NCBI GenBank assembly: GCA_937891015.1
Contig: CALAPY010000056.1
Location: 1-46,031, forward strand
Direction: 5' to 3'
DNA: 46,031 nucleotides
Source of the DNA: UBA2108 sp002713215
GTDB taxonomy: Bacteria; Bacteroidota; Bacteroidia; Flavobacteriales_G; Salibacteraceae
Positions 37,616 through 46,031 of this stretch are shown one piece after another. The notes beneath the pieces were generated by a model, which worked only from the letters and a program-made list of their open reading frames with translations, ran no database searches and was not told the origin of the DNA. The translations under genes and the position numbers were made by a program. Each line of letters begins with the position of its first letter. The stretch's first letter is position 1.

Positions 37616-38440
37616 ATGCAATCATTTAAAAACAAGACGGTTTTTATAACCGGAGCAACACGTGGTATTGGAAAAGAAATAGGACTTAGGTTAGCCAAAG
37701 AAGGAGCCAACATAATTGTAACCGGAAAATCAACTAAGCCGCATCCTAAGTTGGAGGGAACGATCCATTCATCGGCCGAAGAAATGATTGAAGCTGGTGG
37801 TAAGGCAATTGCCTTTGAAATGGATATCAGAGACGAGGGTCAGGTGATACACGCAATTAACGAAGGTGCAAAGACCTTCGGAGGAATCGATGTGTTAATT
37901 AACAATGCCTCTGCCATTAGTTTGAGCGATACGGAACGTTTGGAAATGAAACGTTTTGATCTGATGCATCAGGTGAATACCAGGGGCACTTATATGGCAA
38001 GTAAATATGCCATTCCACACCTAAAGGGAAGTGATAACCCACACATTTTAAACTTAAGCCCACCCCTAAATATGGCTGCGCATTGGTTTGCACCTCATGT
38101 CGGATATACTATGGCAAAGTATGGAATGAGTCTTTGTGTTCTTGGAATGAGTGAAGAGCTGAAAAAGTATGAAATTGGAGTAAATGCGTTGTGGCCGGCA
38201 ACTACCATTGCAACTGCCGCGATTCAAAACTTACTTGGCGGCGATGAAGTTGTAAAACGATCTCGTAAGCCTGGGATAGTATCTGAAGCAGCATATTATA
38301 TACTTGGTAGAAACAGTGCAACAAGCACAGGTAATTTTTTTATTGATGAAGAGATCTTAAAAGAAGAAGGTATTACTGATCTGGAACAGTACAAAGTAAA
38401 TCCTGGCTCTGAGTTATTGCGGGATCTGTTTTTGGACTAG
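37616..38440 (+). CDS. SDR-family oxidoreductase (HSDL2-like)
   Basis: The 274-residue protein is a short-chain dehydrogenase/reductase. The cofactor motif TGATRGIG is at 12-19, NNAS at 96-99 and the catalytic set is Asn121, Ser148, Tyr164 and Lys168 (YTMAK). The insert after the first strand (STKPHPKLEGTIHSSAEEM) and the LSPPLN active-site segment resemble the HSDL2/hydroxysteroid-dehydrogenase-like group, which acts on fatty or isoprenoid alcohols. There is no SCP2 domain, unlike animal HSDL2. An NADP preference is likely from Arg near the first loop. The gene's 3' end overlaps the end of the convergent kinase gene by 27 bp. Confidence 0.87.
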   Translation: MQSFKNKTVFITGATRGIGKEIGLRLAKEGANIIVTGKSTKPHPKLEGTIHSSAEEMIEAGGKAIAFEMDIRDEGQVIHAINEGAKTFGGIDVLINNASAISLSDTERLEMKRFDLMHQVNTRGTYMASKYAIPHLKGSDNPHILNLSPPLNMAAHWFAPHVGYTMAKYGMSLCVLGMSEELKKYEIGVNALWPATTIATAAIQNLLGGDEVVKRSRKPGIVSEAAYYILGRNSATSTGNFFIDEEILKEEGITDLEQYKVNPGSELLRDLFLD

Positions 38441-40246
38441 TTTTTTTACCACCTCTCTTCGTTCATCATGGTTAACTGGAATTGCAATGCATACCTCTGT
38501 ACCCTGGTTTTGTTCTGATTTAATGATTAGCTTACCGCCCAAATGTCGAGTCACTTTATCAATTGAATAAAGGCCTAGCCCAGCACCCTCACTTAGATTG
38601 CTTCCTCTATGAAACATGGTTGTCGCTTTGTCCCTTACATTTTGATTCATCCCAACTCCATTATCTTTAACTCGGATCAGGCACATTCCTTTTTGTTCAA
38701 CCACAGAGAGCTTTGCCATGCTCTTTTCTTTTTTCTTATCTCTAAAAACTATAGAATTAAAGATCAACTCTTTGATCATCATTTTTAGTAACTGCCTAAT
38801 TCCATTGATATGCGTGTTTGAACCTAAAGAAATTTCTACGCTAAATTGGGACTTGGCGATAATTGGTTTTAGCTCTTCCAGAATTTCCTGAACGGCCATA
38901 TTAACGTTAAATGGTTGGTCGTCGGATAGCTCTTTCTCCAGGCTGGAAACCAGAGTTAGCATATCCAACATACGAGTCATTTTATCCAATTCCCGGTCAA
39001 ACAATCCTTCGTACTCAATAGGAATGTATTTAACTCCTTTGTTCTTAGATTCCAATTGAATAAGGTATAGCAATTGCTGAACATTTACCACCGGTGTTTT
39101 TAAATCATGTGACGTGGTGTAGAAAAATGTATTTAGTTCCTGGTTAAGTTTTAGAAGTTCATCTTCTTTCTCTAAAATCTCCACCAGTTTATTTTCCAGT
39201 GTTATTTCAGATTGGCGTAATTTTCTATTGGCTTCTATCAGGTGATTAACAGTTCTTATTTTATTAATCAGGTTTTCAACCAGCTCCAAATCTGATTTTC
39301 TTACTCTTCCTTCTTTATTGAAAACGATAACGGAAACACCACCCTCAAAATAATTGATGTAATTAACTATTTCAAAACCCAGAAATTCCTGTACTTGATG
39401 ATCAAAGTGGTGTTTTTTTCTAAAATTTTTGTCTCCAACCTGTTCAAAATAGGTAATTGTTTTCTCTCGAATTGATCGAAGTATGGGGGCATCACTCTTA
39501 TGATTAATAACAATTTTATTGGATGTGATTAATTGGCCATTTTCTTTTTTATATACATGACCTTCAAAGTCTCCATGGTTATTTTGTTCCGTTATAAATA
39601 TACCTGAGAATTTTTGGTCGAGAATAAATGCAGAAAGGCGCTCAAATCCATCGTTTTTGGCCTCTAATTCCTGAATGTTATCCAACAGTTGAACTCCAAA
39701 CGATCGAAAAGTGCTTAGCCCACTTTTATCTTCCGATTTCTTGGCAATTGCTTTGGTCCAAATAAGAATGTAATTCTGTTCCTCTTTTTTGGTAAGCATT
39801 AAACGATACCAACCATTTAACTTTTTGGAATACACTTCGCATTCATGATCAATTAAAGAAAGATTTTCCAGGCAGATGTCCAATATAAATGAGTGTCCTT
39901 TAGAGCCAAACAAACCCTGAATATGATCAATTCCTTTTTTTGTAAAGAGTTCCTTCGTTTTCCCCATTGAAGCAATAATATTACCTTCATGGTCTATTAT
40001 GAAAGCAGGGTCCGGTCTTTGGGCTGGAAGTTCTAGAAGTAATGTGTTGTTTCGGTTTGCATAGTTAACCGATGCTTTTGAAAACGATTGGATGATTATT
40101 GGAAAAAGGTAAGGAACCCATTCACCAAAAATACCGACACCAACAACCGTATTAATTGAAGCACCAATTAAAAATGTGAGCAAGTAATTTAATGGATGCA
40201 AGAACTGCTTTCCAACAAATCGTAAGTATTCAAGCACGGTTTGCAT
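38414..40246 (-). CDS. PAS-domain sensor histidine kinase
   Basis: The 610-residue protein has two hydrophobic segments at about residues 18-58. A PAS-like domain follows at about 65-165 (DPAFIIDHEGNIIASMGKTK), then a GAF-like or second sensory region (200-325) and a coiled coil. The kinase core has a HisKA domain with TTSHDLKTP (phospho-acceptor His380) and an HATPase domain with an N box region IKELIFNSIVF, G1 VKDNGVGMN and G2 GAGLGLYSID. No response regulator gene lies beside it, so it is an orphan. Its stop overlaps the convergent SDR gene. Confidence 0.88.
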   Translation of the reverse strand: MQTVLEYLRFVGKQFLHPLNYLLTFLIGASINTVVGVGIFGEWVPYLFPIIIQSFSKASVNYANRNNTLLLELPAQRPDPAFIIDHEGNIIASMGKTKELFTKKGIDHIQGLFGSKGHSFILDICLENLSLIDHECEVYSKKLNGWYRLMLTKKEEQNYILIWTKAIAKKSEDKSGLSTFRSFGVQLLDNIQELEAKNDGFERLSAFILDQKFSGIFITEQNNHGDFEGHVYKKENGQLITSNKIVINHKSDAPILRSIREKTITYFEQVGDKNFRKKHHFDHQVQEFLGFEIVNYINYFEGGVSVIVFNKEGRVRKSDLELVENLINKIRTVNHLIEANRKLRQSEITLENKLVEILEKEDELLKLNQELNTFFYTTSHDLKTPVVNVQQLLYLIQLESKNKGVKYIPIEYEGLFDRELDKMTRMLDMLTLVSSLEKELSDDQPFNVNMAVQEILEELKPIIAKSQFSVEISLGSNTHINGIRQLLKMMIKELIFNSIVFRDKKKEKSMAKLSVVEQKGMCLIRVKDNGVGMNQNVRDKATTMFHRGSNLSEGAGLGLYSIDKVTRHLGGKLIIKSEQNQGTEVCIAIPVNHDERREVVKKLVQKQIPQ

Positions 40247-40363
40247 AAGGGTGAAAATTGATGCTAGCTAAGTTCACCTTTACGACGCAGTTATTTTGCA
40301 ATAATCACGACAGAAGAAAGTTAAGTCGGGTTAATTTTAAAAACCCAAAGTATTCATAGAATA

Positions 40364-43300
40364 CTAATCCCAATTCAGTTCGGGCATCCAACCAGGAGTA
40401 TAGCTAGCTCCGGCAGCTTGTAATTGCTTTTCAAGATCCTTTAGTTCCGTTTTGATGGTTTTCAACTCATCCATAACAAAGTGGAGGTCTTCCTTGGCAA
40501 TTTTCACCTGCTCTATTTGTGTTGCAGTAGGCTCAGAAGTAGTTCTCCATAAGTAATAAACAACCAGCCCAAGCCGTGAGTTAATGGATGGAGAGGTTTC
40601 AAATTCACGTTTTGATAAACTTTGATCTCCGTATAGTTTTATGCTAATTTGACTCAGATGTTTTTGAATATTATCTACATCTTCCAGTAATTTGTTGTCC
40701 ACTCCTGCGGTGCTTATCACAGCTTGTTTCATGTACTTGGTCCTCTCCGTGAAATTATTGGTGACTTTGTTAGCCTTACCCAATCGGTTTCTAACCAAAG
40801 CCGCATCCGCAGCAAAAGCCTCAATTGCTGTTCGATCAAAGCCAATTTGCTTGTTCAATTCTAAAAACTTCAGGTTGAAACCTACGGGTTGAGTCAGCTC
40901 TTCAACTTTTCCTCTAACCACCTGGCTCATGGATACGGTATATTGTCCCGGGAGTGCCATTCGACCATAATCATATCCCTGGTATATGTTTTTAGGTTTC
41001 TTCGATTTTAGGCTAACCGGGCTTTGAGGCTCAAATCGCAAATCCCACGTGATACGGTTTAATCCCGATTTAGGACTGGATTTTAATTTGCGAACTACTT
41101 TCCCACTTTTATCAGAGATGGTGAAGATTAAGTAGGGTTTCTCTTCCTTGTCTTCAGCTCTTATTTCTTCAAAAGAAGGGTAGGGAACTGTGGAGTTATT
41201 TTTGATAAGTTCCTTTTCTTTTTCCTGCCTCATTTTCTTTAATGTTTTTGGCGCTTCCTTCAGGTAGTATGTAAATACAGCACCTACGGGTGGATTTTGA
41301 GTATTGAAATAGGACTCTCCCTGAAATGATTTTCCCCTTCGTCCGAGTGCAGAAGATTCAATGTACATTTCTCCATCTTTGATGGAATAGATTCGGGCTA
41401 CATCATTTTCCAACCCTTCTTCTGTAATTTCTCTTAACGGAGAATAATTATCCAGCACATAAAATCCTCTTCCAAAAGTTCCCAGTACCAGGTCATTTTC
41501 TCTTGTTTGGATTTCCATATCACGTACCGCAATAGTTGGTAACCCTGCTTTTAGTTGGGTCCATTTGCCACCACCATCAACGCTAACAAACACTCCAAAT
41601 TCGGTACCTACAAAAAGTAAGTTCGCATTTATATGGTCTTCTACGATACAATATACCGAACCCCTTTCAGGAAGATTTGAACCAATGGAAGACCAGGTGG
41701 CTCCTTTGTCTCTACTGCGGTATACATAGGGTTTAAAATCTCCGTTCTTATGATTATTAAAGATGGCGTAAACCGTATTCTCACTGTGTCGCGAAGCCAA
41801 TAACATGTTTACATAAGTCTTAGCGGGTACACCCGAAACACTTTCTATTTTTTTCCAGTTTTGTCCTGCGTCAGATGTAATCTGAATTAAGCCATCATCG
41901 GTTCCAACATAAATCAGGTCCTCTTGTTTTGGAGATTCACTTAGGGCGACAATATTTCCATAGATAGTAGTAGACTTATTTTTTGCAACGGCATCCATAC
42001 TCCATACCTTACCCATTACAGGCAGTGTGTTTCGGTCTATCTGTCTGGTTAGGTCTCCGCTAATGGCTTTCCACGAGTTTCCGCGATCTTCTGATCTAAA
42101 AAGTTTATTTGCTGCAAAATAGAGTCGCTTGTTGTTGTGAGGGGAAATAATTAAAGGTGCATCCCAATTCCAACGAAAAGCAGCTTCATCTTTTTTAGGT
42201 TGAGGTTTAATGTCAACCTTTTCTCCACTTGCTTTGTCGTATCTAACCAGCCAACCGTATTGACTTTGAGCATAAACTATATTGGGATCTTTAGGGTCCA
42301 CGGCAGATTCAAACCCATCTCCTCCCTTGGTTACAAACCAATCTGAATTTACGATTCCGCGCTTATCCGACGTTCGGGAAGGGCCCATCAACGAAAAATT
42401 ATCTTGCGTACCACCGGCAATGTTATAGAAGGGTTCGTCATTGTCTACCGTAACCTTATAAAACTGGGTAATTGGTAGGTTAGTTTTAAAATCCCAGGTA
42501 GCGGCTTTATCCCAACTTTCATAGATTCCGCCGTCGCATCCCATTACGTAGTGTTCGGCATCATCCGGATCGATCCACATGCAATGGTTGTCTACGTGCT
42601 TACTTTTTTCTCCTAAGCTTTTCCAGGTTGTACCGCCATCGTTACTTACCTTGGCCCAGGTATCCATACTATAGATTCGATTAAATTGATGTGGATCGCA
42701 AACCAATTCAACGTAATAATTTCCGGAAGAAGCATACTTGTTTACCTTTTTCCAGGAGGCTCCACGATCGGTGGAATGATAGATGCCCTGGGTTTCTGAT
42801 GTAGCTTCAATCATGGCATACAATACATCTGGTTTTTGAGGTGAAATGGCCAGGGATATTCTGCCCACATCGCCTTTCGGTAAACCGTTTTCCAGTTTTG
42901 TAAAAGTCTTACCACCATCGGTCGATTTGTAGATAGCGGATTCAGGCCCACCACTGATATAGGTCCAAACATGTCTTCTACGCTGATGTGCTGTGGCATA
43001 AATTACATTTGAATTTCTAGGATCGAAATGAACTTCATTGAACCCAGTATGCTCACTCACTTCCAATACTTTATTCCAGGTAGATCCGCCGTCTTCCGAT
43101 AGGTATAATCCACGGTCACCTCCTTCCTTCCACAATGGACCGTAAGCAGCAACAAAAATCCTGTCGGAATTGTTTGGGTCTACCTTGATCATGCCAATGT
43201 GTTCGGAGTTTTCTAACCCAACTTTTTTGAACGATTTTCCTCCATCCGATGACTTATATAATCCATCTCCGTAAGCTACTGAACGCTGATTGTTGTTCTC

Positions 43301-43639
43301 GCCAGTTCCAATCCAAATGACATTGTGGTTATTGGGATCAATTGTAACGCATCCAATTGAGTAGGAGCCCTTTCCATCGAAGATGGGTTTAAATGAAGTT
43401 CCTGCATTTACCGTCTTCCATACTCCGCCAGAGGCAGCCGTAACATACCAGGTACTTTTTCGGGTAGGGTCTACAGCCATATCAGATACCCGGCCTGAAG
43501 TTAGTGCCGGACCAACGCTTCTAAATTTTAGTGCTGAAAGCGTACCACTATTTAGTTTTGACTTGTCCTTTTCATCTTTTTGGGCAGCAAGAGAAGTAAT
43601 TAACAGGGCAGAACAGAGTAGAAGGGATATTCGTTTCAT
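40364..43639 (-). CDS. Large sortilin/BNR-type beta-propeller secreted protein
   Basis: The 1091-residue protein has a signal peptide (ISLLLCSALLITSLAAQ). It then has a long series of Asp-box repeats, S-x-D-x-G-x-x-W/F, around residues 40-740 (KSSDGGKSF, SEDGGSTW, STDGGKTF, STDRGASW, RSRDKGATW). This is the tandem propeller layout of VPS10/sortilin-like glycosyl-hydrolase-related proteins common in Bacteroidota. The C-terminal 330 residues hold a beta-rich domain and a helical segment (ELKTIKTELKDLEKQLQAAG). Unlike the protein at 14437-17031, no T9SS sorting domain ends it, so it is probably periplasmic. No glycosidase residues can be assigned. Confidence 0.87.
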   Translation of the reverse strand: MKRISLLLCSALLITSLAAQKDEKDKSKLNSGTLSALKFRSVGPALTSGRVSDMAVDPTRKSTWYVTAASGGVWKTVNAGTSFKPIFDGKGSYSIGCVTIDPNNHNVIWIGTGENNNQRSVAYGDGLYKSSDGGKSFKKVGLENSEHIGMIKVDPNNSDRIFVAAYGPLWKEGGDRGLYLSEDGGSTWNKVLEVSEHTGFNEVHFDPRNSNVIYATAHQRRRHVWTYISGGPESAIYKSTDGGKTFTKLENGLPKGDVGRISLAISPQKPDVLYAMIEATSETQGIYHSTDRGASWKKVNKYASSGNYYVELVCDPHQFNRIYSMDTWAKVSNDGGTTWKSLGEKSKHVDNHCMWIDPDDAEHYVMGCDGGIYESWDKAATWDFKTNLPITQFYKVTVDNDEPFYNIAGGTQDNFSLMGPSRTSDKRGIVNSDWFVTKGGDGFESAVDPKDPNIVYAQSQYGWLVRYDKASGEKVDIKPQPKKDEAAFRWNWDAPLIISPHNNKRLYFAANKLFRSEDRGNSWKAISGDLTRQIDRNTLPVMGKVWSMDAVAKNKSTTIYGNIVALSESPKQEDLIYVGTDDGLIQITSDAGQNWKKIESVSGVPAKTYVNMLLASRHSENTVYAIFNNHKNGDFKPYVYRSRDKGATWSSIGSNLPERGSVYCIVEDHINANLLFVGTEFGVFVSVDGGGKWTQLKAGLPTIAVRDMEIQTRENDLVLGTFGRGFYVLDNYSPLREITEEGLENDVARIYSIKDGEMYIESSALGRRGKSFQGESYFNTQNPPVGAVFTYYLKEAPKTLKKMRQEKEKELIKNNSTVPYPSFEEIRAEDKEEKPYLIFTISDKSGKVVRKLKSSPKSGLNRITWDLRFEPQSPVSLKSKKPKNIYQGYDYGRMALPGQYTVSMSQVVRGKVEELTQPVGFNLKFLELNKQIGFDRTAIEAFAADAALVRNRLGKANKVTNNFTERTKYMKQAVISTAGVDNKLLEDVDNIQKHLSQISIKLYGDQSLSKREFETSPSINSRLGLVVYYLWRTTSEPTATQIEQVKIAKEDLHFVMDELKTIKTELKDLEKQLQAAGASYTPGWMPELNWD

Positions 43640-43724
43640 GAGAAAATGTTTTGAATGCTCGAATGTAGTTCAGGAAATTAAAGTACGGGCTATGAAATGG
43701 TACAAACGGTGTTTGTTTTGTACA

Positions 43725-44744
43725 CTACTCGTCAATCTTCATAACATACGCATCAGGTTGCAAATTCTTTATTTGAGGTAGAATAGCCTGTGCTTGTTCG
43801 GGCGTTTTATAAGGGCCAACATACACCTTGTACATTGACTTTCCATCGGGGAAATACTTTGGAATCCAATATATTCCAGCATCAAATCCAAGGGCTTCAA
43901 GGGCACTATAATTCATATTTGCTAAAGGCTTGTTGTTGTTGGCACTAAAAGCCACAATCCAGCAGGGGATTTCAAAATCACCTTTTTTGCGAATTATTTT
44001 GCTCAGAGCCTGCTTTTCTTGTACGGTTTCATCAGCGGGTTCAGAATCTTCCTTGGCTTCCTCTTCTGCTGCAACTTCAGATTCAATTGAATTTTCTTCA
44101 TTGAGTGTGGTTTCACGAAGTTCGCTATCGTCCTTTGTTTCTTCCGAAACTTCTTCACTTTGTTCCCCCTCAAGGGTAACGTTTCCTTCATGTGGACTAT
44201 CTTCCTCTTCAGAATCGACAGCTATAGGTGCCTCAGTATTTTCCTGCCCCTCTTTTTCCGATTGCATTATGTTGGTTATTAGATAATACCCGATGAAGCT
44301 AATGCCAATTACAAAAATGAATGCCACTATAACTCCAAGCAATTTACTTTTTTTCGAAGTCTTTGCAGAATCATCTTTTGAAGGCGGAGGATCTTTGGGT
44401 TTGCTTGCCTTGATTTCTTTTGGTGGGGCGGCAGCAGGTTTGACTTCTGCTTTTTTTGGTTTAGCCTCTTCCTCATATTCAAGGGCCGGAAGTACTTTCT
44501 TTTGAGGTTCCACTACCGGACTTGTTAGTGAGTCTTTGTTCGATTCCTGAGCTTTGGGTTCTTGCTTAATCTCAGTATCGGGTGTGGGCGTTGGCGGAGC
44601 TGCTTTTTTTTCGGGTTCCTTGGGGGTACTTGGCTCAGCTTTTTCGCCGGCCTTTTCTGTTGGCCTGGCTTTTCGCTGGGTTGGTTTTGGGGCTGCTTTT
44701 TTTCTCCTAAATGCTGGATCTCGATCTCTACCCGAAGTTGCCAT
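43725..44744 (-). CDS. SPOR-domain membrane protein
   Basis: The 339-residue protein has a long cytoplasmic part of low complexity, rich in Lys, Ala, Glu and Pro (1-130). One membrane helix follows (LLGVIVAFIFVIGISFIGYY, about 135-158), then an acidic linker with many Glu/Ser residues. The C-terminal SPOR domain spans about 265-339 (CWIVAFSANNNKPLANMNYS, KVYVGPYKTPEQAQAILPQI). SPOR domains bind glycan strands of peptidoglycan stripped of stem peptides at the division site. It is therefore a candidate cell-division or wall-remodelling protein, but not a named one. It lies 55 bp from the glycosyltransferase gene on the same strand. Confidence 0.85.
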   Translation of the reverse strand: MATSGRDRDPAFRRKKAAPKPTQRKARPTEKAGEKAEPSTPKEPEKKAAPPTPTPDTEIKQEPKAQESNKDSLTSPVVEPQKKVLPALEYEEEAKPKKAEVKPAAAPPKEIKASKPKDPPPSKDDSAKTSKKSKLLGVIVAFIFVIGISFIGYYLITNIMQSEKEGQENTEAPIAVDSEEEDSPHEGNVTLEGEQSEEVSEETKDDSELRETTLNEENSIESEVAAEEEAKEDSEPADETVQEKQALSKIIRKKGDFEIPCWIVAFSANNNKPLANMNYSALEALGFDAGIYWIPKYFPDGKSMYKVYVGPYKTPEQAQAILPQIKNLQPDAYVMKIDE

Positions 44745-44799
44745 AAACAGTTTTTTGAATGGACTGCAAATTATGACAATTTCAATAAATAATCAATTA

Positions 44800-45912
44800 T
44801 CAATTGTTCGCGTTCCTTCCTTTCCACGAATTTTTGGTAGAATAAGTAACAATAATGAGATAGGCTAAATACAAAGGATAAAGAATGGAGTTGATAATAA
44901 ATGACGAGATGCCAATTGATTTTCTGATTGAGGCATAGTATGTTGAAAGCAGCAAGTAGTCCACTAATGCTTTAATCAGGAGATAAACAGAGGCGAGTTT
45001 AGGCGTAGAAAAGAACATTAGAAGTATCATTAGATTGGTTGCGAGACCAAGAATGGTGACTCCCTGATATACAGGGTCTTTTATCGATTTATTTTTGAAG
45101 GCCCACCTTTTTCGTTGCGATATAAAATCATTAAATGTGGTATTGCAGTTGGTTTGTACCATAACCTCTGAGTTAAGTAATTGGCCAATTTTATACTCCC
45201 CTTTGATAGCGGCCTGCAATAAAAATATATCATCTCCGGAAAGTTGGTTTTCATCATTCCTGCCTGGTTTTACCTGCTGGTAAAAAGACTTTTGGTAAAC
45301 CAGGTTTGTACCACTGCATAGTATGGGAAATTTCTGCGCAGCCATTCCCATTCCTATCGCCTGTAAGCTTGAATATTCCATGGAGTCAAATTCTCCCAGG
45401 GTTGAATGATCAGAGTGAATGAAAACAGGCAGTACCACCAGATCGATACCAGAATTAGAAACGTAGGAATGAATTGATCTAAGCCAGTTATCAGATGGGA
45501 TTGCATCGGCATCCGTTTGTACTACATAATTTCCTTTGGCTTGATTCATTCCAATTTCTATTGCCTTTTTTTTGCCACCTAAGGTTCCTTGAGGAATGTG
45601 AATGAGTTTAGAGGAAAAAGACGGATTGGCTTGAATAAACTGTTCAACCAGTTTACTCCCCTGATCGGTGCTCTGATCATCGATGAATAATAGTTCGAAA
45701 TTTTTGGTTGGTAATGTTTGACTGCCTAGTGCTGTCAACAGTGGGCCAATTCTCTGTTTTTCATTTCTAAACGGAACAATTACCGATAATACTGTATTTG
45801 GATCTTTATTGGATCGGACCTGGGAACTTGCTGTGGCTTTTTGAATTCCGGCTTTTAACCAAAACAGGAGAAAGGAATAGGTTGTGATAACTATGAGTGA
45901 AAACCAGACCAC
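44800..45912 (-). CDS. Membrane-anchored family 2 glycosyltransferase
   Basis: About 370 residues. After an N-terminal membrane helix comes a GT-A fold of family GT2: LSVIVPFRNEKQRI, LLFIDDQSTD, a metal-binding VQTDADAIPS (D-x-D) and the Q-x-x-R-W-like segment ISQRKRWAFK. Two or three C-terminal membrane helices follow (ILGLATNLMILLMFF and after). Such enzymes polymerise or add sugars at the inner face of the membrane. The start is unclear: a TTG at 45960 would overlap the upstream gene by 47 bp, while a GTG at 45912 comes one base after that gene's stop. I prefer the GTG. No polymer can be assigned. Confidence 0.82.
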   Translation of the reverse strand: MVWFSLIVITTYSFLLFWLKAGIQKATASSQVRSNKDPNTVLSVIVPFRNEKQRIGPLLTALGSQTLPTKNFELLFIDDQSTDQGSKLVEQFIQANPSFSSKLIHIPQGTLGGKKKAIEIGMNQAKGNYVVQTDADAIPSDNWLRSIHSYVSNSGIDLVVLPVFIHSDHSTLGEFDSMEYSSLQAIGMGMAAQKFPILCSGTNLVYQKSFYQQVKPGRNDENQLSGDDIFLLQAAIKGEYKIGQLLNSEVMVQTNCNTTFNDFISQRKRWAFKNKSIKDPVYQGVTILGLATNLMILLMFFSTPKLASVYLLIKALVDYLLLSTYYASIRKSIGISSFIINSILYPLYLAYLIIVTYSTKNSWKGRNANN

Positions 45913-45913
45913 T

Positions 45914-46031
45914 TTATTTAGACTTGAAAATTTTGCTTCTGAAAATAAGAGCACTACCAATAATGGACGGTATAACCAAGTTTATGGCCCATAGAACAAG
46001 GGTAGCTCCCAAAATTCCCAGATCATTATCT
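45914..46031 (-). CDS. C-terminal end of a membrane protein (partial)
   Basis: A minus-strand frame runs in from the window edge to a TAA at 45914-45916. Its 38 codons encode a hydrophobic C-terminus (LGILGATLVLWAINLVIPSI, then RSKIFKSK), typical of the last membrane helix and basic tail of a polytopic protein. It may be a flippase-like or polysaccharide-export membrane protein, given the glycosyltransferase that starts directly after it. Too little is visible to name it. Confidence 0.5.
   Translation of the reverse strand, partial: DNDLGILGATLVLWAINLVIPSIIGSALIFRSKIFKSK

Noticed and set aside
40364..43639. T9SS sorting domain on the second propeller protein
   Set aside because: I looked for the Y-P-N-P...G-x-Y-x-x pattern at the C-terminus and did not find it; the protein ends in a helical, Lys/Glu-rich segment.

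Overview
The window looks like part of the chromosome of a free-living, probably aquatic member of the Bacteroidota. The signs are type IX secretion (T9SS) parts and cargo (a GldN-like protein, two PorP/SprF proteins, a C-terminal T9SS sorting domain), a LytS/LytTR two-component system with a beta-propeller sensor, TAnnTTTG-type -7 promoter boxes, few Shine-Dalgarno sites, several TTG/GTG starts and moderate GC. I cannot name the order or genus with confidence.

Layout. 1-260: the end of a tRNA-Gly(GCC) gene and a complete tRNA-Leu(UAA), each with a terminator. 299-3010: a unit of three genes (Crp/Fnr regulator, membrane-anchored Hsp31/HchA-like protein, nitroreductase) bounded by gene-cassette-like inverted-repeat sites. 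3133-5356 (minus): TerB-like protein, alpha/beta hydrolase and a GldN homologue fused to a MORN/YwqK repeat. 5411: metallophosphoesterase. 6328-13778 (minus): an RND efflux operon (adaptor, pump, TolC-type channel) that ends with an M1 aminopeptidase. 13953-17031: a lipoprotein and a large sortilin/BNR propeller protein carrying a T9SS sorting domain. 17105-18306: two neighbouring broken genes, a frameshifted SnoaL-like gene and a CPBP protease gene with an in-frame amber stop.

18605-24002 holds the most unusual system. A propeller-type LytS sensor kinase and a LytTR regulator are followed by two genes for small secreted proteins with eight cysteines each. Each of these genes has the same bipartite operator (two 9-bp half-sites 21 bp apart, as LytTR proteins prefer) and the same 34-nt leader element. 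A third operator copy lies upstream of the kinase and faces a region without ORFs. I infer a self-contained regulon.

24145-24549: a tRNA-Leu(UAG) gene preceded by two degenerate copies of its 3' end plus terminator. 24702-33743 (plus): flavin-reductase-like protein, DUF3127 protein with an SSB-like acidic tail, TPR protein, AtoE-type transporter, two PorP/SprF genes (the first frameshifted in a nine-T run inside its signal peptide) and TypA/BipA. 33818-37424 (minus): CAP-like and LRR secreted proteins with overlapping genes. 37616-40246: an SDR oxidoreductase convergent with a PAS histidine kinase. 40364-46031 (minus): a second sortilin/BNR propeller protein, a SPOR-domain protein, a family 2 glycosyltransferase and the 3' end of a membrane protein gene.

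Much of the window serves the cell envelope: secretion through T9SS, efflux, peptidoglycan binding, surface glycans and sensing that feeds secreted proteins.
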